A DNA stretch of 64,000 nt from Marinomonas pontica (GTDB lineage: Bacteria > Pseudomonadota > Gammaproteobacteria > Pseudomonadales > Marinomonadaceae). The notes below the pieces were generated by a model. The model did no database searches, was not told where the DNA came from, and worked only from the letters and a program-made list of their open reading frames with translations. This document shows, in pieces, positions 1-7,194 of the stretch (position 1 is the stretch's first letter; each line of letters starts with the position of its first letter). The DNA is taken from positions 1 to 64,000 of the forward strand of contig NZ_JAODTL010000043.1 of assembly GCF_026191375.1 (NCBI RefSeq), in the 5' to 3' direction. Made by a program: the position numbers and the translations under genes.

Positions 1-479
1 TGATTCAAAGTCTTGGGGCTTCGCCGGTGAAAATACCGTTAAAAGACGTAAAGTCTGCATTTGAACAGGGTAAACTAGAAGGGCGTTTTGCATCACTGTC
101 TGTTGGTGAGGACAGTCAGATTTGGGATTATGCGCCGTATTTGAACGACTTACGAATTTGGATACCTAAAGAAATCGTTGTCATGAATAAGCGTGCTTAT
201 GATCAGCTGGACGAAAAGACCAAAGCCGCGATAGACAAAGCGTCTATAAAAGCCGAGCGTAATGGTTGGATAGAAACGAAAGAGCGTGTTGAGACAGATC
301 TAGCTTCATTAAAAGACGGTGGCATTGTGTATAACCAACCGTCATCTTCACTTTTGAGAGAGCTTGAACGAATTAATCAACGAATGACAAAAGCGTGGGT
401 CGAGCAAGATGAGAAGCAAAATGGCGGTATTTACCGAGCGTACAGAGAAGCACAGCGTCAGTCCCAAACTACTCATTAA
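1..479 (+). CDS. TRAP transporter solute-binding protein, DctP family (C-terminal part)
   Basis: The reading frame is open from the first base of the window (codon phase starting at base 3), so the gene begins upstream and only about 158 C-terminal residues are visible. The sequence (PVKIPLKDVKSAFEQGKLEG, then IWIPKEIVVMNKRAYDQL, then a long basic-acidic helix) is typical of the C-terminal lobe of DctP-type periplasmic binding proteins, which deliver carboxylates or similar solutes to a DctQM membrane pair. The family assignment is from recognisable motifs; the substrate cannot be told. A TetR regulator starts 54 bases downstream on the same strand, possibly controlling this transport operon, but that is inference. 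Confidence 0.75.
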   Translation, partial: IQSLGASPVKIPLKDVKSAFEQGKLEGRFASLSVGEDSQIWDYAPYLNDLRIWIPKEIVVMNKRAYDQLDEKTKAAIDKASIKAERNGWIETKERVETDLASLKDGGIVYNQPSSSLLRELERINQRMTKAWVEQDEKQNGGIYRAYREAQRQSQTTH

Positions 480-533
480 GAAGTAAAAATGCACTACGAA
501 GTAAGCAAGACCACACGATAAGTTGAGGCGTTT

Positions 534-1091
534 ATGGCAAGAGGAAGACCCAGTAAAAAATCGCATATTGTCGAAGCGGCGTGTGAACTGTTTACCAAGC
601 AAGGCTATCAAAGTACCAGTATTGATCAGGTGGTGTTGACGGCAGCGGTATCCAAGCCAACGGTATACAGTAATTTTCCGACTAAATTGGTGCTGTGGGA
701 AACGGCGTTGTCGGCTTTGACTGAAAGAGCACAGGAGGAAATGGAGCAAGCGTTGTCTTCTCAGAATACGACCGCAGACTCAGACTTTATTGCTGGGTGG
801 ATAGCTCTATGGTCCGAATGGATCGTAAAGCCAGAACGGTTAGCAAGTTACCGTATTTTGTTGGGCGAGCAACATAAAATGGCGCCATCGACCTTTGCTT
901 TATTTGCGGAGTTTGAAGCCGTGCTTGAATCCACTTTATTGGCTTGGATGACCGTTTTCTCAGTCCCTAATGAACGCTTTTTTATTTTAAAAGCCGTGAG
1001 TAAAGAGGCTCTTTTGACGCCCGCACTGATGAATCAGACTATTACAGGTAAAGATGAGTTGAGGGCACAACTTGAAACACTTAGTTATTAA
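534..1091 (+). CDS. TetR/AcrR family transcriptional regulator
   Basis: A 185-residue protein. Residues about 14-55 form a TetR helix-turn-helix (EAACELFTKQGYQSTSIDQV followed by VSKPTVYSNF), and the rest is a variable ligand-binding region with no recognisable effector signature. A GAGG ribosome-binding site lies 8 bases before the ATG. Such proteins are dimeric repressors that release DNA on binding a small molecule. The gene follows a TRAP binding protein on the same strand and lies 1.8 kb from a Bcr/CflA exporter on the other strand; either could be the target. The effector is unknown. Confidence 0.85.
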   Translation: MARGRPSKKSHIVEAACELFTKQGYQSTSIDQVVLTAAVSKPTVYSNFPTKLVLWETALSALTERAQEEMEQALSSQNTTADSDFIAGWIALWSEWIVKPERLASYRILLGEQHKMAPSTFALFAEFEAVLESTLLAWMTVFSVPNERFFILKAVSKEALLTPALMNQTITGKDELRAQLETLSY

Positions 1092-1121
1092 TGTATTCAA
1101 ATAGTGTGGTTTTTTAACAGT

Positions 1122-1151
1122 TTAGGAGACACAGGTTGCGGTGTCTCCTAA
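1122..1151. repeat. Perfect 11-bp inverted repeat between convergent genes
   Basis: TTAGGAGACAC (1122-1132) and GTGTCTCCTAA (1141-1151) are exact inverted copies around an 8-base spacer. T6 lies before and A6 after the repeat on the plus strand, so on neither strand is the hairpin followed directly by a U-tract as in an ordinary intrinsic terminator. It sits between the end of the TetR gene and the end of the broken TRL-like gene, so it may still block transcription from both sides. A protein-binding role is equally possible. Confidence 0.6.
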
Positions 1152-1206
1152 CAAAAAAGTGAGATATCTGCTATATCACGAAAACCCGTCACATGGCAGG
1201 TGCGTA

Positions 1207-1532
1207 TTATTCGCCTGTTACGATCGTTTCGTATTTATTGAAGAATATATAAACGCTTGTAGACTCATGATACACAGAATGTACCTTTGTTATACCTCCA
1301 TTTTTGCGTGCAGTGTCTTCTGAACAATCACCCGTTGCGATTAAACCAAGTACTGAAATACAAGAAGAGGTGCCTTTCTTCAAATCGGTAACACTGCTAT
1401 TTTTAATGCCACCTGTGGACACACCTGAATGAGTGACTCCCGTGTATAAGCCACCGGAAACTGGGAGTTAGTTGAACAGCCTGATAGCAGTAAAACCAAA
1501 GATGATAGAGCAATACCTAGGGATTTTTTCAT
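1207..1532 (-). pseudogene. TRL-like family lipoprotein, frameshifted
   Basis: The start at 1532 gives MKKSLGIALSSLVLLLSGC, a lipoprotein signal with lipobox LSGC. After FPV the reading frame closes early, but adding one base near 1450 restores GLYTGVTHSG, then KKGTSSCISVLGLIATGDCS, ARKNGGITKVHSV and KYETIVTGE, ending at 1207. The combination of a GTSS-SILGL-ATGD core, KNGGITK and a final TIV-GE is what I know as the TRL family of small bacterial lipoproteins of unknown function. The corrected product is about 108 residues, full length for the family. As read, the gene is broken by one missing base; it may be a sequencing error or a recent mutation. Confidence 0.7.
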
Positions 1533-1625
1533 TTTAAGTCCATTAAAATAGAGGTTAGTTTTTTGAGCGCTTGGATTATACTCAAAAAAACTAACTTCAC
1601 AACTTCCGCTATTTACCCTCAAATT

Positions 1626-2855
1626 TTATATTTCATTGACTTCTTCTACTCTGCCTTTCTCTGCCCAGTACATAAGGCATAAGGCCAGCGTTCCCATGAT
1701 GACAAAACCCCCAGAAATAGGCATTAACGTGTTGTTGTACATCTGGCCTATTACCGTGCCGATGCTCATGGACATAATGGATGAGACGGAACCGATTACC
1801 GCAGAAGCAATGCCGGCGACATGTCCCATGGGCTCCATAGCTAGAGAGTTTACGTTGCCAAACAGCAAGCCAAAGCAGAAGAATAAAATGGCAGCGTAGA
1901 TTAAGAACATCCATAAGCTAATGGTAACAACCGCATGCAAGGCAAAGAAGGCGATGGACGTAATCACGACCACGCAGATGGCTCTAAAAGCGATGTATTT
2001 TGCGCCATGTTTTTCGACAATGCGGGAGTTGATTAAAGACGAAAATCCCAGCACCAGCGCCAATAGCCCAAAGTAAAGTGCAAACAGGTTACCGGTTTTA
2101 AACTGCACCTGAAAAATTTGTTGTGATGAGTTTAAGTAACCAATAAAACTGCCAAAAAATAGCCCCATGCAAATGGTGTAACTTGCTGTGATTCTATTCG
2201 TTACGACTTCTTTAAAGCCTTCATAAAAGCCTTTTTGTGTAAAAGGAATACGATTAGATTTTGGTAAGGTTTCCTTTAAGCGCCAGCCAATCCAAACAAT
2301 CAAGCAAGCTGCGTAGACGAGGTACATTTCAAAAATGCCACGCCAGTCTGATACAAACATAATGGCTTGGCCTAGTGTTGGGGCAATCGCTGGAACTAAG
2401 ACGAAGATCATCATTACCAAAGACATGATGCGTGCCATTTGAGCGCCATGGTACAAGTCTCTAACCAACGAAATAGCCGAAATATAAGGGCCGGCCACAC
2501 CTAAGCCTTGAATAAAGCGTCCCAACATGAGTAATTCCAAACTATCGGCTTGGTAGCACACAATAGTGCCAACCAAATACAGGGCAAAACCACCAAACAG
2601 AATGGGGCGACGGCCCAAAGAGTCCGACAACGGGCCACAAACCAATTGGCCTAATGCCAATCCCAAAAACAACATGCTGATAAGAAGTTGTGGTTGGTTT
2701 GCCGTCACCGCACCCAATTCGTTGCCGATAATGCCAAGGGCTGGCAATAAAGCATCAATAGAAATCGCGGTGATAGACATTAACAAGGCGACTAAAAGCG
2801 TGAACTCTTTTGACCCCATGCCGGAGGCAGCGGTGCTGTTGTGTGCATTTTCCAT
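1626..2855 (-). CDS. Bcr/CflA-type multidrug efflux transporter (MFS)
   Basis: A 409-residue inner-membrane protein with about 12 hydrophobic segments. The loop between segments 2 and 3 has the major-facilitator motif GPLSDSLGRRPILFGG (residues about 74-89), and the N-terminal ITAISIDALLPAL is typical of the Bcr/CflA branch, which exports drugs such as bicyclomycin, florfenicol or sulfonamides in exchange for protons. Length is normal for the family. The start fits the usual N-terminus; about 60 bases upstream a perfect palindrome overlaps a TATAAT box on the coding strand (see 2918-2932), suggesting repressor control. The substrate is not known. Confidence 0.85.
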   Translation of the reverse strand: MENAHNSTAASGMGSKEFTLLVALLMSITAISIDALLPALGIIGNELGAVTANQPQLLISMLFLGLALGQLVCGPLSDSLGRRPILFGGFALYLVGTIVCYQADSLELLMLGRFIQGLGVAGPYISAISLVRDLYHGAQMARIMSLVMMIFVLVPAIAPTLGQAIMFVSDWRGIFEMYLVYAACLIVWIGWRLKETLPKSNRIPFTQKGFYEGFKEVVTNRITASYTICMGLFFGSFIGYLNSSQQIFQVQFKTGNLFALYFGLLALVLGFSSLINSRIVEKHGAKYIAFRAICVVVITSIAFFALHAVVTISLWMFLIYAAILFFCFGLLFGNVNSLAMEPMGHVAGIASAVIGSVSSIMSMSIGTVIGQMYNNTLMPISGGFVIMGTLALCLMYWAEKGRVEEVNEI

Positions 2856-2917
2856 ATAGCGTTTCCAAGAAAATAGGATGTTTAAAGGGAAGAACTAGGT
2901 CGGTCCCTAATAATAGC

Positions 2918-2932
2918 TGAGTATTATACTCA
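2918..2932 (-). promoter_or_regulatory. Palindromic candidate operator over a -10 box upstream of the MFS exporter
   Basis: TGAGTATTATACTCA is a perfect 15-base dyad. On the minus strand it reads TGAGTATAATACTCA and so contains TATAAT, a consensus -10 box, about 63 bases upstream of the exporter start. No good -35 box is seen 17 bases further up. A dimeric repressor bound here would block the promoter; the TetR gene at 534-1091 is one candidate. Confidence 0.45.
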
Positions 2933-3070
2933 GGCTTTATATTGCTACGTTTACGAATGTGTGCATGAAATAAGGAAGTGATTGGATAATGTTTAATCTT
3001 TGTGATTCGTTTGCGTAATTTATAAGATGGCTTATTTCGTGAGTCGTCTTAGGGAGAAGGAGACAGTTTT

Positions 3071-3574
3071 ATGCATAACAGTGAGCAAGAAAAAATAGAG
3101 CTTGAACATCAAGCGGCTAAGCTTTTTATGCGTTGTTATGAAAATAATACCGGCAAGCATATTCGTCATATTTGGCACAATGATCCAATACGTCCTGATG
3201 TGTCTTGTATGTTAGAAGGGGAACGCCTAGATCTGGAAATTGCGCATTTGTATGGTTCTGAAGAAGAGGCTATGGAGTTGTTGGGACGTGACTTAAGCCC
3301 GGCAACACGCGAAGTGCTTCGAACGCTAAAGAACGAACCTGCGGACGAACGCCTACTGCGAGCGCTCAATAAAATTTTGGAAAACAAAGCCAGTAAACGT
3401 TATGAAACCCATCGTGTTTGGTTGGTGATTCGTAATACTCACCCGGCGTGGACTCAATCTGACATTAAAGCGCTGGAGCACTGTATAACCATGCCGATCC
3501 CACATGCGTTCGAAAAAGTGTGGATTTTAGGCGACATTGAAGGAAAAAGCGGCATTGTTCGCTTGTACCCGTAG
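3071..3574 (+). CDS. Hypothetical protein, 167 residues, possibly a divergent nuclease fold
   Basis: I do not recognise this protein. It is soluble, with no signal peptide and no membrane segment, and starts after a good AGGAG site. Residues 41-60 (RPDVSCMLEGERLDLEIAHL) show a PD at 42-43 and an E-x-A at 56-58 that resemble the spacing of PD-(D/E)xK nucleases, but the catalytic lysine position holds alanine, so nuclease activity should not be assumed. The middle (residues 70-115) is rich in charged helix-forming residues; the C-terminus has VWLVIRN and KVWILGDIEG strands, consistent with an alpha/beta core. It stands alone between the divergent exporter and a minus-strand small gene. Confidence 0.6.
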   Translation: MHNSEQEKIELEHQAAKLFMRCYENNTGKHIRHIWHNDPIRPDVSCMLEGERLDLEIAHLYGSEEEAMELLGRDLSPATREVLRTLKNEPADERLLRALNKILENKASKRYETHRVWLVIRNTHPAWTQSDIKALEHCITMPIPHAFEKVWILGDIEGKSGIVRLYP

Positions 3575-3581
3575 TCATCAA

Positions 3582-3746
3582 TTATTTAGGCTGATTCTGA
3601 TTGGCATAGGCGCGTTTTTTTGCACGTTCATTGAGTCGTATTTGTTCGGCTTTGTATTTTTTAAGAACGATTAACCCGACGATGAGTGCAGCACAAAAGA
3701 AGATAATGGCGAAAGCGCCAAGGGCGACGGTAGCAAGAGAATGCAT
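3582..3746 (-). CDS. Small single-pass membrane protein, 54 residues
   Basis: An open frame from ATG at 3746 (or GTG at 3761) encodes MHSLATVALGAFAIIFFCAA, continuing with LIVGLIVL, and then a charged tail (KKYKAEQIRLNERAKKRAYA) ending NQNQPK. This is one hydrophobic segment of about 25 residues followed by a basic cytoplasmic helix, a composition that does not arise readily by chance. No clear ribosome-binding site is visible. It converges with the hypothetical gene ending at 3574. Function unknown. Confidence 0.5.
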   Translation of the reverse strand: MHSLATVALGAFAIIFFCAALIVGLIVLKKYKAEQIRLNERAKKRAYANQNQPK

Positions 3747-3801
3747 AATATGAGTGCTCACTATTTGTGCTAAATTGAAAAATAATAGCAGTGATTATAT
3801 A

Positions 3802-3844
3802 AAAAAATGACCACGTTCACAGAGATGTAACCTGGTCATTTTTG
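3802..3844 (-). terminator. Intrinsic terminator after guanine deaminase
   Basis: AAAATGACCA (3804-3813) pairs with TGGTCATTTT (3833-3842) around a 19-base loop; the A-run on one side and T-run on the other let it act in both directions. It lies 28 bases beyond the guaD stop codon. Confidence 0.65.
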
Positions 3845-3871
3845 TATTTGCTAAGTTTACTTTGGATGGCT

Positions 3872-5173
3872 CTAGCGTTGATGTACGCACTTTCCTGCAG
3901 AATACGTCGCTTGGATTGCTCGGTCGTCGCCTATGGTCATGAAAACAAATAGGCTTTCTTCTATGTTTTTAGAAAGAGCTAAGCGTGATTTTAATAATGG
4001 CGTGGCTTTTTTATCAAGGAGGATAAAGTCAGCTTCACTGCCCACCGCCAAGTTGCCAATTTTATCTTCTAAGCGAAGCGCTCTCGCACCGCCTAGGGTC
4101 GATAAATACAAAGATTTGATTGGGTTGAGGTTTTCGTTTTGCAGCTGAATCACCTTATAGGCTTCATTCAGGGTTTGTAGCATAGAGAAGCTGGTGCCGC
4201 CACCGACATCGGTGCCAAGACCCACGTTCACTTTATGCTCTTCTGCTTTGCTTAATTTGAATAAGCCGCTACCAATAAATAAATTGGACGTTGGGCAAAA
4301 TGAAATCGCTGATCCTGTTTCATGCAATCTATGGTATTCGCTGTCACACAAATGGATGCCATGAGCGAACACAGATCGTTCGCTCAGGAGTTTATGTTGA
4401 TCATAAACATCCAGATAGTTTGTGCTTTGTGGGAATAGGTCTTGTACCCAAGCGCATTCGTCTTTGTTTTCGGATAAGTGTGTATGCATGTACACATCCT
4501 TGTATTCGCCTAACAGTTTACCCGCCAATTGTAACTGCTCGTCGGAGCTTGTTGGTGCGAAACGAGGGGTGATGGCGTAATGCAGTCGGCCTTTATTGTG
4601 CCATGTATCGATCAGTTCTTTGCTTTCTTGGTAACTGCTTTCTGGTGTGTCGGTCAGGTAATCTGGCGCGTTTCTGTCCATCATGACTTTGCCGCAAATC
4701 ATGCGTAAGTTGTGTACTTCGCACGCTTCGAAAAAGGCGTCTACGGACACTTTATGCACGGTGCCAAATACAAGTGCTGTGGTGGTGCCATTGCGAAGTA
4801 GTTCGCTAAGGAAACGTTCCGCCACCTCTTTGGCATGAGCTTTGTCACTGAATTTACTTTCTTCTGGAAAAGTATAGGTATTCAACCAAGTTAACAGCTG
4901 CTCACCGTAGGAGCCAATCATGTCTGTCTGCGGGTAATGAATGTGAGTGTCTATGAATCCAGGGGTGATGATGGCATCAGGATGATGTTCTACGACGGTG
5001 CCTTGAGGAAGTGAAGAAAGTAGGTCTTTGGCGTGACCTAACGCATAGATTTTATCGTCTTCAATGACCAGTAAGCCATCTTCAAAGTATTCATACGCTG
5101 CACTGATGCCCACATCTTTTGGGTCGGCAATGCAGTGAACAATGGCGGAGCGCCACGCTTTTAAATGGCTCAT
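3872..5173 (-). CDS. guaD: Guanine deaminase
   Basis: A 433-residue metal-dependent amidohydrolase that hydrolyses guanine to xanthine and ammonia in purine salvage and catabolism. The metal-binding signature PGFIDTHIHYPQ has H77 and H79; further on come the conserved HTHLSENKDE, FAHGIHLCD and GLGTDVGGGTSFSML segments with the remaining ligands. The PQTDMIGSYGEQLLTWLNTY segment after the HxH is specific to guanine deaminases among the ATZ/TRZ family. Length matches the family (about 430-450). It is on the minus strand alone, with a terminator just downstream. Confidence 0.93.
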   Translation of the reverse strand: MSHLKAWRSAIVHCIADPKDVGISAAYEYFEDGLLVIEDDKIYALGHAKDLLSSLPQGTVVEHHPDAIITPGFIDTHIHYPQTDMIGSYGEQLLTWLNTYTFPEESKFSDKAHAKEVAERFLSELLRNGTTTALVFGTVHKVSVDAFFEACEVHNLRMICGKVMMDRNAPDYLTDTPESSYQESKELIDTWHNKGRLHYAITPRFAPTSSDEQLQLAGKLLGEYKDVYMHTHLSENKDECAWVQDLFPQSTNYLDVYDQHKLLSERSVFAHGIHLCDSEYHRLHETGSAISFCPTSNLFIGSGLFKLSKAEEHKVNVGLGTDVGGGTSFSMLQTLNEAYKVIQLQNENLNPIKSLYLSTLGGARALRLEDKIGNLAVGSEADFILLDKKATPLLKSRLALSKNIEESLFVFMTIGDDRAIQATYSAGKCVHQR

Positions 5174-5236
5174 ATGTCTCTCTTAGCGGTTGTCGTGTGT
5201 TTTGAAAAAGATATTTGACCGAGTGGTTATACTTTA

Positions 5237-5635
5237 TCAGGTCTTTTTCAGGCTTTCATCCATCCTTTGCGTCCGTTTCGAAAAAATCCATGCGCCTAGC
5301 TTGATGATTACTACTATGAACACGCCAAAAGCGTCGGCGTAAAAGTCCAGCCATTCACCATGTCTGTTCACATAAGGCTGAATTATTTCGACAACACCGC
5401 CCAAAAGAATGATCAGCATGGCGAGGCTTAAAAAGCGTTTTAAAGGCCCAAAGGCACACAATAAGGCCCATCCACCAAACCCGATGATGTGGTGAAGTTT
5501 GTCTGTACCAGGCACAGGAGGGAGTTGAGCGGCAGGGGTTAGAGTGGCAACAAGTATAATCACTGCACCGATGATAAAACCGACAGCTTGCGCTGTCGGA
5601 GTAAACCAGAACGATGTGGGTAAGCGCGTAAACAT
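5237..5635 (-). CDS. VanZ-like family membrane protein
   Basis: A 132-residue protein with about four hydrophobic segments. The pattern DKLHHIIGFGGWALL, then GGVVEIIQPYVNRHGEWLDF and YADAFGV matches the VanZ-like family (conserved D-K-x-x-H, E-x-x-Q and R/D residues). The original VanZ gives low-level teicoplanin resistance, but most chromosomal relatives have no known function. The start ATG overlaps the stop of dbpA by one base (TAATG), so the two genes are likely translated together. Confidence 0.75.
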   Translation of the reverse strand: MFTRLPTSFWFTPTAQAVGFIIGAVIILVATLTPAAQLPPVPGTDKLHHIIGFGGWALLCAFGPLKRFLSLAMLIILLGGVVEIIQPYVNRHGEWLDFYADAFGVFIVVIIKLGAWIFSKRTQRMDESLKKT

Positions 5636-7017
5636 TAGCGAAGGATTCGAGCGCGAATGTTTTTGCCTTTGATTTTTTTGTTTTCAAATTCTTTAACAAC
5701 GCTTTTGGCAACGGCGTTATCGATGGACACATAAGCATGAAAATCGAAAATATCGATTTTGCCGACTTGAGATTTGTCCAATCCTAGACCCGCGGTTAAT
5801 GCACCAAGAATATCGCCTGGGCGAAGCTTGTTTTTTCTGCCTGCGTCAAATGAAATGGTGGTTTTCTGTGGTATCAAACGATAGTGCGGATCGAGCGATT
5901 CCAATTCAATAAAGTTGGCGGTGATGCCAAACCGAGTTTCAATATCTCGCACTTTGTAGTCGTCTTTTGATGTTACAAGATTGACGGCAATACCTGCTGC
6001 GCCTGCACGGCCAGTTCGACCGATACGGTGTGTGTGCACGTCGGTATCACGAGTGGTGTCATAGTTCACGACAAGGTCGATTTCTTTTACGTCGATACCG
6101 CGAGCGGCTACGTCAGTGGCCACTAATACACAGCTGCTCTGATTACTGAAACGAACCAATACTTGATCGCGTTGCCTTTGTTCAAGATCACCGTGAATGG
6201 CTTGCGCAGCAACTTTGTGTTCCGCTAACCAATCTGCAACGACTTGAGACTCTGCTTTTGTGTTACAGAATACGATCGCTTGGCGAGGTTCAAAGTGTTG
6301 TAACGCTGCCAAAAGCGTCTCGCATTTGTCTTTGTTTTCGCTGCGAACGAAAAATTGTTCTATATTTGGTTTAAGGTCTTCTTGAACTTCCACTTTGATA
6401 CTAACAGGGGCATTTTGAAACTCTGTACTAATGGCTTCGATGCCATCGCCGTAGGTAGCCGAAAAAAGCAGGGTTTGGCGGTTATTTGGTGTGAGCTCAA
6501 CCACTTCACGAATACTATCGACGAATCCCATGTCTAGCATTCGGTCGGCTTCGTCCAATACCAGAGTATTTAACGCGTTTAGCTTGAGAGTGCCTTTGCG
6601 TAAATGCTCCATCAAACGCCCAGGTGTCCCAACCACAATGTGCGCACCGTGTTCTAAAGACCCAATTTGTGGTCCAAACGGCATACCACCACATAAGCTA
6701 AGTACTTTGATGTTGTCTTGAAAACGAGCCACTTTACGAATTTCTTTAGAGACTTGGTCAGCAAGCTCGCGAGTTGGACACATAACCAGTGCTTGTACGC
6801 CAAAGAAACGAGGGTTGATCTTAAGCAACAGGCCAATTGCAAAGGCTAAGGTTTTACCGCTGCCCGTTTGAGCTTGAGCTAGGATGTCTTTACCCTCAAT
6901 CATCGGCGGTAAACTTTGCTCTTGAATAGGCGTGAACGTAGTGAACCCCATGTCAGAAAGCAAGGCGGTTAATTTAGTTGGAAGTAGTGTATTTAAGGTG
7001 TGATTGAATTGGGTCAC
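5635..7017 (-). CDS. dbpA: ATP-dependent RNA helicase DbpA
   Basis: A 460-residue DEAD-box helicase. In order: Q motif FTPIQEQSLP (about residue 28), Walker A AQTGSGKT (about 49-56), PTRELA, DEAD (about 155), SAT, and HRIGRTGRAG near residue 335. The last 75 residues (KLRPGDILGALT, then VGKIDIFDFHAYVSI and KGKNIRARIL) are the DbpA RNA-binding domain that recognises hairpin 92 of 23S rRNA, so the role is large-subunit ribosome assembly. Length equals that of the E. coli enzyme. A VanZ-like gene overlaps its stop codon. Confidence 0.93.
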   Translation of the reverse strand: MTQFNHTLNTLLPTKLTALLSDMGFTTFTPIQEQSLPPMIEGKDILAQAQTGSGKTLAFAIGLLLKINPRFFGVQALVMCPTRELADQVSKEIRKVARFQDNIKVLSLCGGMPFGPQIGSLEHGAHIVVGTPGRLMEHLRKGTLKLNALNTLVLDEADRMLDMGFVDSIREVVELTPNNRQTLLFSATYGDGIEAISTEFQNAPVSIKVEVQEDLKPNIEQFFVRSENKDKCETLLAALQHFEPRQAIVFCNTKAESQVVADWLAEHKVAAQAIHGDLEQRQRDQVLVRFSNQSSCVLVATDVAARGIDVKEIDLVVNYDTTRDTDVHTHRIGRTGRAGAAGIAVNLVTSKDDYKVRDIETRFGITANFIELESLDPHYRLIPQKTTISFDAGRKNKLRPGDILGALTAGLGLDKSQVGKIDIFDFHAYVSIDNAVAKSVVKEFENKKIKGKNIRARILR

Positions 7018-7194
7018 AAAAGGCCTGTCTATTAGAATAAATAATACGCGAAGAATACCAGAAAACAGCGGTAAATACTTTTCTTCGATAATTATTCCGT
7101 GTTGGTTTTATGGTTTTTAGGTAAAGTGACTAGGTAAGGTTCATAGAGGAACCGACGGCTTCATTTGAAACTGGTAAACATCCATAGGTAAACA

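Noticed and set aside
1141-1323. 60-residue plus-strand frame
   Set aside because: It is the opposite strand of the TRL-like gene, begins inside the palindrome and has no recognisable features.
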